Shown here: positions 23,939 through 37,600 of the stretch, one piece after another
How positions within the stretch are numbered: the first letter of the stretch is position 1
Layout: each line of letters opens with the position of its first letter
From: Rotaria sp. Silwood1
Lineage: Eukaryota > Rotifera > Eurotatoria > Philodinida > Philodinidae
Length of the DNA stretch: 64,000 nucleotides
Direction: 5' to 3'
Assembly (NCBI GenBank): GCA_905250075.1
Contig: CAJNOP010000103.1
Span: 565,467-629,466 of the forward strand
Translations under genes and position numbers: made by a program
Notes under the pieces: model-generated
Database searches by the model: none
What the model saw: the letters and a program-made list of their open reading frames with translations, nothing else
What the model was told of the DNA's origin: nothing

Positions 23939-24472
23939 TCAAAAAACATAACATTGATTAACAGATAAAGCTGTATTACATGTACGTGTATACCAAGTAA
24001 ATGTAGCTCGAATTCGACAAAAATTACGTTTTCCCACAACAGATAATTCAAAATTTTGTAATACTACACAATTTGTTCTTTTTTTTATATTTGTTTGCAT
24101 ACCGCTTATCATTGTTTCGTTAATATATTGACCCACAAAGGTATATCTATCATCAGTAGTTTCATATGTCCATTGTACATCATAGCCTGTTTGACTAATA
24201 TCCATAAAAAAGTTGCCCCAACCCAATTGATATCGACCAGTCAAGTCGAATTGTGGAGTCCAATCAGTTGGTTGTAATTGACATTGATTCGTTTTATTAT
24301 AATAATAATAATTCATGGGACACCTTTGTTCATAAGCACACCCCCTTGAACAACGATAGTAAGCTGCTTTGTTCCATTCATGTGGATATGTTCCATTTTT
24401 TGTTGGACACTCAAAACTCATGCTGGAAGCAATAGAACAAATTAAAAATAATATTGATAGCTGTATCTTCAT
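23939..24472 (-). CDS. secreted CBM14 (peritrophin-type) protein
   Basis: A single-exon protein of 177 residues. Residues 1-18 form a signal peptide (MKIQLSILFLICSIASSM). A chitin-binding type 2 (CBM14) module follows, with the typical six-Cys spacing beginning ECPTKNGTYPHEW and an aromatic-rich CPMNYYYYNKT. The C-terminal 100 residues form a beta-rich domain with four Cys (LTGRYQLGWGNF onward) that I do not recognise. It probably acts outside the cell on chitin or glycans, such as trophi, lorica or gut matrix. It ends 131 bases upstream of the MACPF gene on the same strand. Confidence 0.8.
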   Translation of the reverse strand: MKIQLSILFLICSIASSMSFECPTKNGTYPHEWNKAAYYRCSRGCAYEQRCPMNYYYYNKTNQCQLQPTDWTPQFDLTGRYQLGWGNFFMDISQTGYDVQWTYETTDDRYTFVGQYINETMISGMQTNIKKRTNCVVLQNFELSVVGKRNFCRIRATFTWYTRTCNTALSVNQCYVF

Positions 24473-25143
24473 TATTATCTTAATGAGAAGTCGAATCTAT
24501 TCACAAATATTTCGTAATCAACAAGAAACAGATTTAAACTTTATTTACCCGGATTTACTATTGAAAACAATTCAGCAAACACGCTAAAAAATTTAAATAA
24601 ATGAGTAATATCTTGAACAATATTAAATGAATTAAATAAAAAATTATTAATATTTGAAAAAAAAAGAAGCGATACTCATTTTTTTTCTAATATTTACTAT
24701 AGAAATTCTTTAGATCAACAAAACATATTGTAAATATATCTATTAAATACATAATATTTATTTTAGGATGTAGAATGTGTTTGTGATTGTCGTTGAAAAA
24801 TAGATTCACATCCATATCCAACGATTAACTAAAAATGTGACACACCGTTGATTCGATTCAACATTTATATTATCTACTACGCTTGCATTCGAATCTGATA
24901 TAGTCATATTAAGAAAATATCTAAGCAAATTAATCAATCAATCAAATTGATAATAATGTTATATTGAACTATAGTCTCAAATAAAACCTCTCTGAAAATA
25001 CGAAGAAGATACAAGAGATATAATTAGAAGGTGAAAAACAAAGATATATTAATTAGTCATAGTAGTATTCTTATTAAATAGATTGAAAGATAATCAGTAT
25101 GCTTGAATTATTGATACACTCATTTTAGTATCATCGTAATAGG

Positions 25144-25213
25144 GATGTGCAGGATATAAACTTTTTTTCATACTTTGTATTCTATCCTACAGATTAGGGT
25201 AATCCTGCACATC
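25144..25213. repeat. short inverted repeat (hairpin)
   Basis: GATGTGCAGGAT at 25144-25155 is perfectly complementary to ATCCTGCACATC at 25202-25213, with a 46-base loop. It could be a small foldback element or an RNA hairpin. Confidence 0.5.
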
Positions 25214-25496
25214 TCGACATCATTTTTTGCGATTAGTCAAACATTAACAAATATATTTTTGTTTAAGTCAAGAATTGGCTCATGTTTAGATATTAATTGT
25301 ACATACAATGAAAAGGCATGTTATTTTTAGAAGCAATCAATGTTAGAAATTCTTCTATTCACGAAAAGTATGCATATTTAAATGACTTTCTGTAATCGTA
25401 TTTATCCTTTTGTACAGTATATTCTTTATGATGATAAAATCTATGGACTCGATAAAGTTAGAATTTTTGAAGAAAATGAATAGATCCCTTTAGTCA

Positions 25497-25592
25497 TCTA
25501 TACCGGATCGTGTGGCATACGTCACACTGATAGGTTATGTGTGCATACTAGTATGACAAATTAACATAGTGATTTAAAATCTAACCGATCAG
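25497..25592. repeat. imperfect inverted repeat
   Basis: ATCTATACCGGATCG on the left faces CCGATCAGTATAGAT on the right, which are imperfect complements about 95 bases apart end to end. It could be a tiny MITE remnant. Confidence 0.3.
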
Positions 25593-27131
25593 TATAGATA
25601 AAGAAATTATTTATAACTAATTAATCTACTTATATTTTGTTCACAATAGTTCTCTTGAACATACTCATATCCTTTGTATTTTTCTTCTTCTTGTTCTTTT
25701 AGATTGTTTTTATTCCAAGCCATCTGTAACTTCTTTTGATATGTTAAGTTTGTTATGATAAAATAAAAGTGTCTATATTTTGATTTTATTTTTGTTCTTA
25801 TGTTGTTGAAATGTTATATGTTTTCTTTACAAAATAAAACCAATACTTTTCTATTTCTATTTTTTTTATGTCTTTAATCGTTTAGTTTTATACATGTATG
25901 TACTTTTCCTTCTTTTCAAACTCGCTGGTTTTGCATTAAAGTTTATTATTTCAATAGATTCTATCCTTTTTTTTTCCACATGTAAATCTTTTGTTTGTTT
26001 TTCTGAGAACACAACGGTTAAAGTTCAATCAAGTCTCTAGTTCATTAATTTCAATGGTTATTATTTTTTCAATTTGCTTTGTATGAATTATCTTATTCAA
26101 TATTCTGTATTGTCTAACCTGTGTAGTTTGTAAACGAGTAAAAAAACAAAAGCTCTTCTTCTTTATCGAATTTAAGCATTTTTTTCATATATCCATACAT
26201 ATTTTCGTTATTATTAAAAAGCACTTGAGTCGGAAAAATCAAATGTATCAATCTTTTAATTTTATTACAAGACAGTTGACTCAAAAATTAAGCCAATCGA
26301 AACATAGACCAATCAGAGTTTAGAATAAACACATCGTCACACTTGATGCACTGCATCAAAGTACATCGGCTAGTATGTACGATTATGTTAAATATTTAAA
26401 ATGTAGACGATAAAAAAGTTGATTTGGTTTATGATGATCTATATAGAGAAAAGCTGAAAAAACCAAAGTATTTTACTTTAATTCTTTGATAGTGAGATCC
26501 ATAAATTTATGTTTTATAAATTTAAATAGAAGACGAAGCTAAAATATGATAAAACAAATCTTTTCAATATTAAATCAAGCCTAAGTACAAGAATTATGAT
26601 TGTCAATAATATTCAAAATATACCTTAATAACAATAAATTATTACTTTATTGTTTTTTTTTTGTCAAATAAATTCACTGTTAAAGTATTAATAATATCAG
26701 TATGATTTACAATAGTAAGTTTCAATTCAAATAATCGATAATAAGATCAATAATTAAGATATACAAAGTTTTCTTATTATTCAACTGTAAATTTTTCTAT
26801 GTAAGAAAGGATTTTTATTTATTCTATGAATTGTAATTATTCGAGTAAAATTTTGAAAATTATAAAAGAAAACAATAAACTATAAATATTATTATTTCTA
26901 TGATCAAAATAATCTAATTTATAGAATAATAAAATCAACTATTAATTTCCATGAAACTATTCAAACTTGTTAATCTGTAACGGCACTTTTCTCAATAATT
27001 AATGAACACATAAATAGTCAAAAGATATTTATTATATATTTAAAAAGCTTGATTAAAAAATGTACATATAAAAAATAAAGTTATTTGTTTCTAGTTTAAA
27101 TATTACCATTCGCTGTCAAATTGCTATCTTA

Positions 27132-27433
27132 TTACCAACCATAGAAACCATAACCACCAAAACCTGGATCAAATGCTGGTGCTGGATATACACTTGGTGG
27201 ACCCCAATGAATAGAACTTGAGTAATGACCTGGACTTAGTACTCTTGCCGAATGAGCACCGTGCTTATGTCGTTCATACCAACCCAAGTAATTATCAAAA
27301 CGAGCAGCTAAAAAAGGATTAATTATATATTCATATACATATCTATTTAACATAAAGAAAATTCATTACTTAAACCAGAGTCACCAAAGAAGCCGCTACC
27401 ATAAGGAGCAAATCCTGCACCGTAAAAAGCCAT
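27132..27433 (-). CDS. small Gly/Tyr/Phe-rich protein
   Basis: Two minus-strand exons. The first runs from ATG at 27433 to 27376 (donor GTTTAA) or 27370 (donor GTAATG). The second is 27307-27132 after a CTTTTTTTAG acceptor. Either donor keeps frame and gives 77 or 79 residues. The protein is Gly/Tyr/Phe-rich at both ends (MAFYGAGFAPYGSGF, PGFGGYGFYGW) with a central YERHKHGAH stretch. There is no signal peptide or transmembrane segment. The composition resembles low-complexity structural or RNA-binding tails; the function is unknown. Confidence 0.55.
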
Positions 27434-28611
27434 ATCGATTAATGTATTGTAGTTGAAGATTGAAATATGTAAATGTTTGTTATTATCTTTAGCTTCTCAT
27501 GCAACATATATATATATGTATGCAACTATACGTAAATACGTCATGAATCAATCATGCATGAATACGCCTATAATACAATAAAAATATCAGCATATATCTA
27601 TTCAAGGGTATTGAGTAATTTTAACTATTCAATTCATACTATATAGTATATAAATATCTATTGACGTTAATCGAAACCTAATTTATGGTGAAACAATGAG
27701 AAATAAAAAAAAACTTTCTATTTTTATAAGTGCAAATTTTTTTTATATCGCACTTTAACTCAAAAATACTCAATAATCTTTTATTTTACTATCAAATCTT
27801 TTCTTCATTTGTTCTCTTTTTTATTTAAAATGATATCCATATAGAATGAAAATAAGCTTTTCTTTTTTTTTTTTGTTAATGTTTGTTTATTATAATAAAA
27901 AGAAAATTTTTCAATTTTTTTTGTTTTTTTTACATTTATAATAATTATTTGAATAATTTTACGATTTCCTTGCTAAATATATCTCTAAAAGTATCATTTT
28001 ATGTAATAGTAAAAAAATATTTAATTCAAAAAAATTAGTACCGTTATACTCTGAATGTTGACATAGTCTTTCAAATAAATAAGACAACATTGGCTACAAT
28101 GAGAGTTTTTCGAAAATTTTAGGATGCACAATCAAAGAAAAAGGAAAACAAAAACATATCTCAGCCTATCTTTCCTTGCATTTATCTCCATTTTTATATT
28201 TTTCACAAGAATTGGTTTCTTTCAAGAGAAAGGAAGAGTTTAAAAGAATGTCTGCTAGTTATACAACATTTTTTTTTGTATAACAAAAAGACAAATCAGA
28301 TATAAATTCATAAAATTTTGAAATAATTTCCGTAAGACATTTTTACGTTGTCGTACGCCTTTTTTTGTTTTTGTATTTGACTTTGTAAACGCATTTCAAC
28401 AAGACTAATTTAGTTTCTTCAAATTTGTTTTTTTTACCGTAAGTCCTAAATCATAGAATGATGAAAAATTCATTTTTCAATAAATGTATCTTTATTTATC
28501 AAAAAAAAAATGTTTTTTTTTAGCCATTTTATTAATATTCCGAATTATTTTTTCACAAAACAATTAAAAAAAACAAAACAGTAAATCAATTTATTCAATA
28601 TTTCATTGAAA
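27434..28611. other. intergenic, AT-rich
   Basis: Long poly-T/poly-A tracts and a short (TA)n run near 27509-27520. No gene is seen. It includes the 3' flank of the TRPA-like gene and the probable promoter of the Gly/Tyr-rich gene. Confidence 0.5.
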
Positions 28612-31600
28612 TTATCGTTGCATTAATCTTCGTTTAATATCTTCTAATTCATTTTGTAAACTTAATGCTACTTTTCTTATTTCATTATTTGTTCGTATTC
28701 CTGTTTCTTCAATAGCATCACGTATATCATCGGTTTTTCTTAATAAACGTGTATGTTCTTCTTCATTAAATAAACTATTATTACGTGTTATATCTTGATG
28801 ATAATAATAACCTGTTTCAGCTTGTACTTCTTCAAATATTCCAATATTTGGTGGTGATGATGATATGGATGGATGAAATAAAATATGTTCACGTCTTCTT
28901 AATGGTGTTAATGGAGAAAAATATATTGAATGAATATTATGTGGAATATTTGTTACATATGAACGTATTTCAAGTTTACGTAAATGATATTTTAATGGAA
29001 AAAGATTTAATTGTTCCCAAAAATTCATTAAACGAACATTTCGAGCTAATTTTCTTATAATATTACCAATTGTTTCACAAAATCCACCTAAACGTGCTTG
29101 AAAACCTAATACAACACCAATACGTGCTCGTAAATGTTCTCGTTTAGCATTTAAACGATATTCTTTTACATCAGCTACTGCTAAACCACCCTAAACAAAA
29201 AAAAAAATATATATATATATATTTTTCTTATTAAAAACAAAAATTTTTTCATTTTTTACCATTATATTCATCATAACAATAAACATAGTGAATATATAAG
29301 CACTATAAAGTATAAGTGCACCTTCTGAACCTGGTATTAATTTATTATTTGGAAAAAATGTTCCACTCATATCATATTCTCCAACAAACATAACTAATAA
29401 TTTTGGTACAAAATTAAAAAATTGAAATTGTTCCATTATATCTTTACATAACATATAAAAAGCTAAGATATAACCAATCCATATCATAAAATAAACAGCA
29501 ATAAATTTAAGAAATGTTACAAATACAGTTATAAATAAAAGACCATGTTTACCAAATTTAATACCATTCATAACAATTAATAATAAAGATGTCCATACTG
29601 ATATTAGACCAATACCACCTGCCATCCATTGAGCTGAACAACGAATTCCTGTTTGACGTGTACATTCATTTACATCTACTGAATATATTATGGCACTAAC
29701 CTATTTAAAATAATATAGTTTTTTTTTGTTGCGAGATTCTTATAAAATTCAGAAATTTTATTGAATTATTCAAAATAAATTTTCAAAAAAATGGTTTCAA
29801 TTATTTTTGAAGAACATCAGATTGAAATTCTATATCTAACGAGGAAATGTTTTTTGAGTGTTAAATCATTTTCAAACTGCGAATATATCTAATCGATGCA
29901 GAATAGTAAGAAGATAAATGTTCTAGAGCGATTCAAATGTTTCATAATTGTTTGCTTGAAGGTTTTAGTTTTGATACGAAACCATACTTTTAAATTTTGA
30001 TATCTTACAAGTATTGATTAGATTAGCTTGTAGAAAATATTTCGATCAAATGTTCTTCAAGATATGAATCTATCAAAATATTTAGGTTTATCTACAATAT
30101 TTATCATAAAGTGTCTATATTTTGAAAAATTCATTTCTTGAAGAGATTTAGTAAAAAAAAATTCTGAAATTTTTTCTACAAACTAATCCATATCGATATA
30201 TTTATGTGGACAAAGTTTTAGATTAAAATTCAAAAGTTATTTAAGAATTTTCCCTCTTAGGAAAGTGTTATAAATGTTTATCTTATAGTAACATAAGTCA
30301 ATTGAGACTGATATGAAAAATTTTAATGAACATTATGTACAGTTGTTTTTATATGAATAAGGAAACTTTTTGTTCCTAGATCAAGACACATACTGTAAAT
30401 AAAATTCAATCACAATCAATTTATAATGAATTATATTTTTCTTTCAATAATAAAAGTTCAATTTTATAATATAGTTGTTAAAGGATTAATCATGGTTTTA
30501 TCATAAATAAATTGGTCAAAAATCATCTGATACTACCTATACTATCTATTATGCTTTGACGCCATTGTTTTGCTTCAAAGTGTTTGTTCTACATCTTTTT
30601 CAAAACGACTATTTCTGTATTAATTCAATGAATTTATATCAAGGAGAAGTCATCGGGTATCACTATTATATCCATAATTGCTTGAAATCATTCATTGATA
30701 TAAAACTATTAAAATTATTCGACAATCACATAATTCTTCGAAATTAGCATTATTCGATTTTTAGTCATGTGATCTAATCAAAGTAATTTCGACTCATTAC
30801 ACCGAAAAAATAATCAAGGTCATATACTCGATCAATAAGGACGATTATAAAAAGAAACTTATGATAAAACGCATAAAAGAATGCAATTACGTATAAATAA
30901 TCACAGCAATTATGTGAAATATTTTAATGAAATCAAATCTAAAATAACTTATTTCTCTACTTGTTTTTTCCTAAAAAATCTCCTTACTTTTGATACGCCT
31001 AAAGTATTGTCAATGTTATATCATAAAAATGAATAAAACTATTCTTGTAACATGTTTTCACTACATTTTTCATGAGAATTTTATAATAACTTATTAACTC
31101 AAAATATTTTTGAAATCTGCCTTTGTATTGATGTTATACGAAATTTATAACTCCCGAAAAACTTTAAGTGTACTCTCTATAAATCTTATTTGCACAAAAC
31201 TTAAAGAGTTGACGTCCTCGCAACTCCATAGAGGAAAAAAATGATAGTTTATAATGTGAATGCCGCTGAAATTTCAGTTATGCAACAAAGTATCCTTACA
31301 CTTTTGTGTTGCTCTCGAATACGTATTTCAGAATTGAAGACAATATATTCTCCTGAAAAACAAAAATAGTCAGACTCAGTAGTTTTATAACATATCATTA
31401 CTATAAATTAAGATTTTGAAAAAATAAATCATGTATTAGGATAGCCCGTGGAGTTTTCGATAACTTGATTTATGTACATTTTGAATTACATTTATTTGCT
31501 AAAAATAAAGTCAAATATAAAAAAAGATATTCCTCATCGTCCGAGTATCCGGAAATGCATTTTTTTTTTCGAATTTATTTATAATACACAAATAATTAAT

Positions 31601-34600
31601 TACAAAATAAAACATATAATCTAATAGTACATGAAAATATTTATCACCTGATACCTTTCTAACCGAGATTAGCTGTCACGTGTATAATGTTTGAATAGAA
31701 AGAAAACAACGAAAAAGTATCTCATTATTCTTACTTATATGTTCTGTAAACAAAAAAAACGGTTACAAATGTGTATCAAAACAAACAGTCACAGCTCTTT
31801 CGGACATGTCAGAATCTTTCACTTCAGTGCTATATTGAGCGTATGGGCTTCAGCTGTCATTATACGTACAGAGGAGTGTATTCGATTTGACTAAAGAAAT
31901 GTAAAATAGAATACATGGGAATATGAGAGTTAGAGTATATCAATAATAGATTGAATATTTGTGATCAAATAATAACTAAGCACGATTGGGAAAGCACAGA
32001 GTGATAGAGACTTTCATATACGTTCAGTTTATGTAATTTGTTTTGTAAGAACTTGTTTCTATACTAAAAATAATTAAATTTGAAAAAATGAATAAAAATG
32101 CATTTCCAGAGAATCTGACGATGAGGATACCTTTGTTGTGCTTCCGTTTATTTTTAGCGAACAAGAGAAATTCATCCATTTGATAAAAACTGGTGGTTTG
32201 CCACAGTTCTACTGGTTCGGTTACCGGTTTCCAATGCTACAATTAACTGCGGTTAACTGACAATTTGACCAGTTAGCTAGGGACTTTTGATAGGGAACTA
32301 CGGCAAAATATCGGTTTTTGACAATTTTAAATGTCGTTGTTGTGTGTTCCCATGCGATAAAATCAGTTAAAAACCGACAGTTTTACCGATCCGCTTACCG
32401 GCTTCCATTGCTACAATTAACCGCAGTGTGAACCGCTGGTTCTGATAAATACTACGGTTTACCACTAAAAATGATCCGATTTTTGCGACGTGAGCAAAAT
32501 GTACATACTGTCAGTCAACATCAAATGTTTTTTTTTTTTGAATGAAAAGAAAAAAATTAAAGTTTTGCTAACAAAGCGTACGGATGAGGGTTAAGGTGCT
32601 TGGTTTTGAAGAGTGTAAGTGTAGATGGGTGTGGAAGGAGTCAGGCTCGGAGGTGTCACGTGCCAATTAACACAAATAAATTTAAATCATCGATAATCAA
32701 GTTTACAATTAACTACATTTTTTTTCATAATTTAAATTTAAAAATAAATTTAAATTATCTTAAACTAAAAATATTACCTTAGAACATAATTTCTTCACTC
32801 TTTTTTTTCGATGTTTCAGGGGAGTTTTAGGCCTTACATGTCTTCCTGGTCACAAGATATAAGGCCTAAAACTCTCCTAAGAAAGCGAAAAAAAGAAAGT
32901 GCAAAACTTATTCTTCAAGGTAATATTTTTAGCGTAAGACAATTTAAAGTTAGTTTTAAATTTAAGTTATGAAAAAAATAGTCTAAATTTAATACTAGAC
33001 AAATTTTTAATTACGCTGAATTTTAATTTTAGCTACAACATACAGGATGGTCCAAAACTTACCGGCCAGTTTTAAATTGCGAATAACTTTTTGATAGGAA
33101 CAAGATCTAAACCTGCGGTTTTCACCATTCGAAAGAGCGATATTCAGACCATCGATCTATATAAAATTCACTAAGACGAAAGATGCTTTTTCATAGAAGC
33201 TTTTTAATTGACATTCTTTTTTTTGTGTATTTTCATAAAATTTTCAAAATAATCTCGTCTCAAATTACGCCAAACTGTAGCTCAAATCATCCATTTTTTG
33301 CTATAAAATTATCATTTTATGCATATTTCCGTCGACCTCTTTTCTCAAGTGAACCTTCGAAAAACAGTGATACTTGTATAGCGAAAAATGGGTGATTTGA
33401 GCTACAGTTTGGCGTAATTTGAGACGAGATTATTTTGAAAATTTTATGAAAATACACAAAAAAAAGAATGTCAATTAAAAAGCTTCTATGAAAAAGCATC
33501 TTTCGTCTTAGTGAATTTTATATAGATCGATGGTCTGAACATCGCTCTTTCGAATGGTGAAAACCGCAGGTTTAGATCTTGTTCCTATCAAAAAGGTATT
33601 CGCAATTTAAAACTGGCCGGTAACTTTTGAACCATCCTGTATATAGAAAATCAATGTAACTAAGAACTATAAAAACATAGAAAAGTTTATTTCTCTCATT
33701 TTTTGGTATGGATAACCGAGCAGTTTGTAATATTGAAATTTGTATGAGGATATATAGTTTTGAAGTACCTTCTACTTCCAATACTATGGCAATCAATCCT
33801 TCAGAAATAATACGTTATTAGAAATAATCTTTCCTAATACATTTTAAGGAGACTCATAGATGTCAAAGTACCATACTTATTTCTATGAAATTATATGAGA
33901 AAGAAACATTCGAATTTCAATAGAATCCAGATAGAGAATTCTTTCTATTGATATCAAACACTTTATTCATAGCAATAAATTCGATAAGTATTAATCTATA
34001 TAAATTAGTAAAAGGCTAGAAAAGAATTGGAACATCTCAATTTAATGATTCAGAAACTATTAATCGTTGTTATTTTATGTCAACAAGAAAATTTGGTTTG
34101 AAAAAGATTATCAACAAATTTCGTATTAAATCCCATATGCCATGCAAACCACCGATTCAAGGAGACTCTTCTGCTTGATTTTTTTGAATACCTGACTGCA
34201 ATAGTACTCATAAACTCTTATAAAAATCTTAAATTGCAGTCGACATAAAGCCTTATTCTCTCCGTGAACACATCAGTTTTTCTCGAATTTGCTTATTAAT
34301 TAAAGACGTCGTTAGAACGATAGTCATTAGTTAAAAGAATTAACTAATTATCAAAAGTGTGACAAAAAAAGGAATAAAATTGTTTGAACTGCCGATCTTT
34401 TCATGAATCCTGGTCAACCATCAGTTTTTGATGGAAACCTGACGACATGAGGTTGCTCGATTATGTTCGGCATATATTTAGATATGATCATAAGATTTTT
34501 CTTTATCATGATACGTTTCTCTTGCTCTTGTTCGCACTATGATTAAAGTAATGCGTTGAACTTTTTGCTTTGTTATGCTCTTCTTTCTTTCAAGTTGTTC

Positions 34601-37600
34601 TATGGATTTTCCATTATCTTTTTCTTTCATTCTATCATGATTCTCGATTGTTTTTGAGAGTAGGAGGAAGAAGTCGACTTTCTATTTGGCAGACAGTCCG
34701 TTGACGAAAATCTTTTCAAAGATAGCGAGTGGAAATTTCCCAGTTTTACATAGAAACTGATAACCGGGGGAGGCGGTAGCCTGGCAAAGATCCTCTGCCT
34801 CACCTCAGATGTGTGGCAAATCCTGAGAAAAACTGTATAAAAAAACCGAAAATCTCCAGTTTCTGTTAAAATTCATCAGGGAACTGAAAATATTTGCCAG
34901 ACAGTAAAACAGATTTTCAATTTTTAGGGGGGCTCCTCCCCTTCATCGAGAGCCATGCATTCTATATGCAGCCATTTAGTCGTTGTAAGGATTGATCTTT
35001 AGAAATACATACAGAAATAAATTACTAATGAGATAGAAAAATTTCAGAAGCTCACAATCAAACTTTGAAATCGTTGTAATTATCTCCAAAGAAGAATACA
35101 TATAGTTGCTTCGATCTGATTCATTCGTAATATCATTATATAAATAAAGTTCTCTTGTTGAAACAGTGTAAGACTAATATCATTACGAAGTGATAGTAAG
35201 TTTTTGACAGTTTTTAAACAGTAGTAAACATTTGAAAGCAACTCAAATTTTCCTAATATTATACTTACTTCTAATATTGAAGAAATTATTCACATCAGTC
35301 GCTCTCATTATCAAAAATGCTAAGAAAAAAAATGATTATAAATCTACATGTATCCAAATAAAGGATATTTTTAAGTATTAATTCAATCAAACATAGTTAA
35401 AATACATTAAACTAGAATAAAATTTCGATACTATTTCATTGAATAGTCATATGAAAATGAAACTATAAAAATTTTTTCTAATCGTTACTTACATACATAT
35501 GTAATTCAATAAGATTAATATAAAATCTTCGAAAATATTTTTCTCTTTGTGTAAGTATTTGAAAAAGTTCTTTAAGTAAAGCAAAACCAGATAAAATTAA
35601 TAAAATTAAACGTAAAGCACGTAATGCAGGATGATCTGGTGCTGGATTTGTATGATCATTAGCCAATGTTATACATAAATCAAAACATGAATGATTAACC
35701 ATTTGATAATAATTTTTACCTTGATCAGCTGGTGTTGGTGAACCTAATGCAATACCTGTATAAAGTGCAACATATGTTGATTGACAACAAAGTATAATAA
35801 AATAAAGAAAATTTCCAAATAAATTAAATTTTAAATCAACACATAAACGAACTAAACGATGATCATATACATCTTTACAATCAGCTTTAGCAATTAAACC
35901 TAAAAAGAAAAAGAATTTATCTTTATTTAAGATTGAAATAATTTATATATATATATAGGCTAAATCATTCGTTAGCAATGTAACATCGCAAACTTGAACT
36001 ATGCATATTTCGGAATTATTAACTGGTTAGAATATGATTTTTGCATATTGTACGAGTCTCTATTTACTCTAGATGTCATGAAAAAATCAATACTCCAGAT
36101 CTTTGTTCAGAGGAGTTATTAATGAAAAACTAACATTAGCAACGTGACATCAACTGTCACTTGATATACTTTGGGTTTTAAAAATTTCCAAGTGTTGCAC
36201 AATCACCGAAAACTTAATATGCGATACTAGACATAACTCCTAAAAATTATTTTGAGCATGTCTAGGTTTTTCAAAAAAATAAAATTTATTCGGCGTTAGC
36301 GACGTGACTGAGTACGACTTCACTACCAATCAAATACTTTGGTAACGAACTGAAAAGTTCGAAATCGATTCCAAGGAGCTCATGTCAATGATACGAATCC
36401 CTAGCATAATACTAAGACAAACGTTTTCATTTCAGTTCTGTCTAAAGGTTCTGAAAGGTCAATTTTTTGGAAGGCACTTTTTGAAGGCCGATCTCGCTGA
36501 AAATTTTACCAGATATGCGGCTCATACCCTAGAGTCTATTCTGACGTTTGCCAGTTTTTTCGTCATTTAGTTGTCCAGATATACGCTAATTACTTCTTAA
36601 TTAATTAATAACCATGGAAAAGAGCAAACAATTCTACATAACCCTATGCAAAAACAATTCACTCAAAAAACCTATACTGATAGAGTATTGCATTGAAATA
36701 CAACGGGTAAATGTCCCATATTCGCTGATTTAGTCCATATATATATATATTAAATTACTTAATGGATGTTGTTGAAGCCAATTATCAGTTGAAAAATGTT
36801 TTGTTCGTCCAAATATACATCTTGTTTTTGTTGGTCGAGCATATAAACAATCATCAACAATTGATAAATCAGTTCCATGATCACTAACAAATTGTTCTAA
36901 TATAAGAGGTACTAATGATACACATTCAGGTGTTGTTAACATACGTTGTATAGGTGTTTGATAAAATGGTAATGAATTTGATTGAACATATGGTTCATTA
37001 TAATGTTTTAAAAATTGTTTATATTCAAAACGAAAATTATATTGTTCTATTGGTATACGTACACTAACAAATAATCGTACAATATCTTTCTTTTTTAATA
37101 TTATCGCATATTCTAACTATAAATAGAAAATAAATAAAATATGTAAAAAAACTAAAAAAATGATAGATTTAGAAAACAAAATGGATCGTCATCTCTTCAC
37201 GAATACAAACTATAAATAAATAGTTAAGAAAATTTCTGGAATAAATGTTTGTATAAAAGAATTAAAACTTCGAAAACGAAGAATCCATTCATTAATGTCA
37301 TTCACGGTTGATTAAATGTGATTTCAATACTCGATAAGAATTTCATATGAGTAATAGCTAGTAATTTATAACGAAAATTAATCATAATGATTACTTCAAA
37401 AATAAACATAAGTTTCAGTTACTTTAAAAAAAACAAGTTATAGAAGTTTCTCAACTTGAAAATAGATAATCGATGTGTCTATATACAAGTTATGAATAAT
37501 TTATACTAGTAAAATGTGTATCATGCTTTTTTTTTTTGTTTTTTTTTATAGTTCAATAAAATTTTTAAAATAAAATATATCCTTGAATAAACAGATTTAT

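Larger units (their letters stand above)
24473..27131. other. intergenic
   Basis: No coding gene is recognised. It contains two small inverted repeats, at 25144-25213 and about 25497-25592, and long AT-rich stretches from 25600 to 27100. Confidence 0.5.
29701..35492. other. 5.8-kb intron of the TRPA-like gene
   Basis: Bounded by a GTAAGT donor (35492) and a TAAATAG acceptor (29701) on the minus strand, joining phase-0 codons of the transmembrane region. It holds the four repeat structures listed separately between 31.5 and 33.6 kb. A GC-richer fragment at about 34760-34950 (GGGGGAGGCGGTAGCC, GGGGGGCTCCTCCCC) looks like repeat debris. No nested gene is seen. Confidence 0.7.

Noticed and set aside
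33183-33499. Identical about 41-residue open frames on both strands (MLFHRSFLIDILFFVYFHKI...)
   Set aside because: They are produced by the two arms of the foldback element; the symmetry explains them and there is no coding signal.
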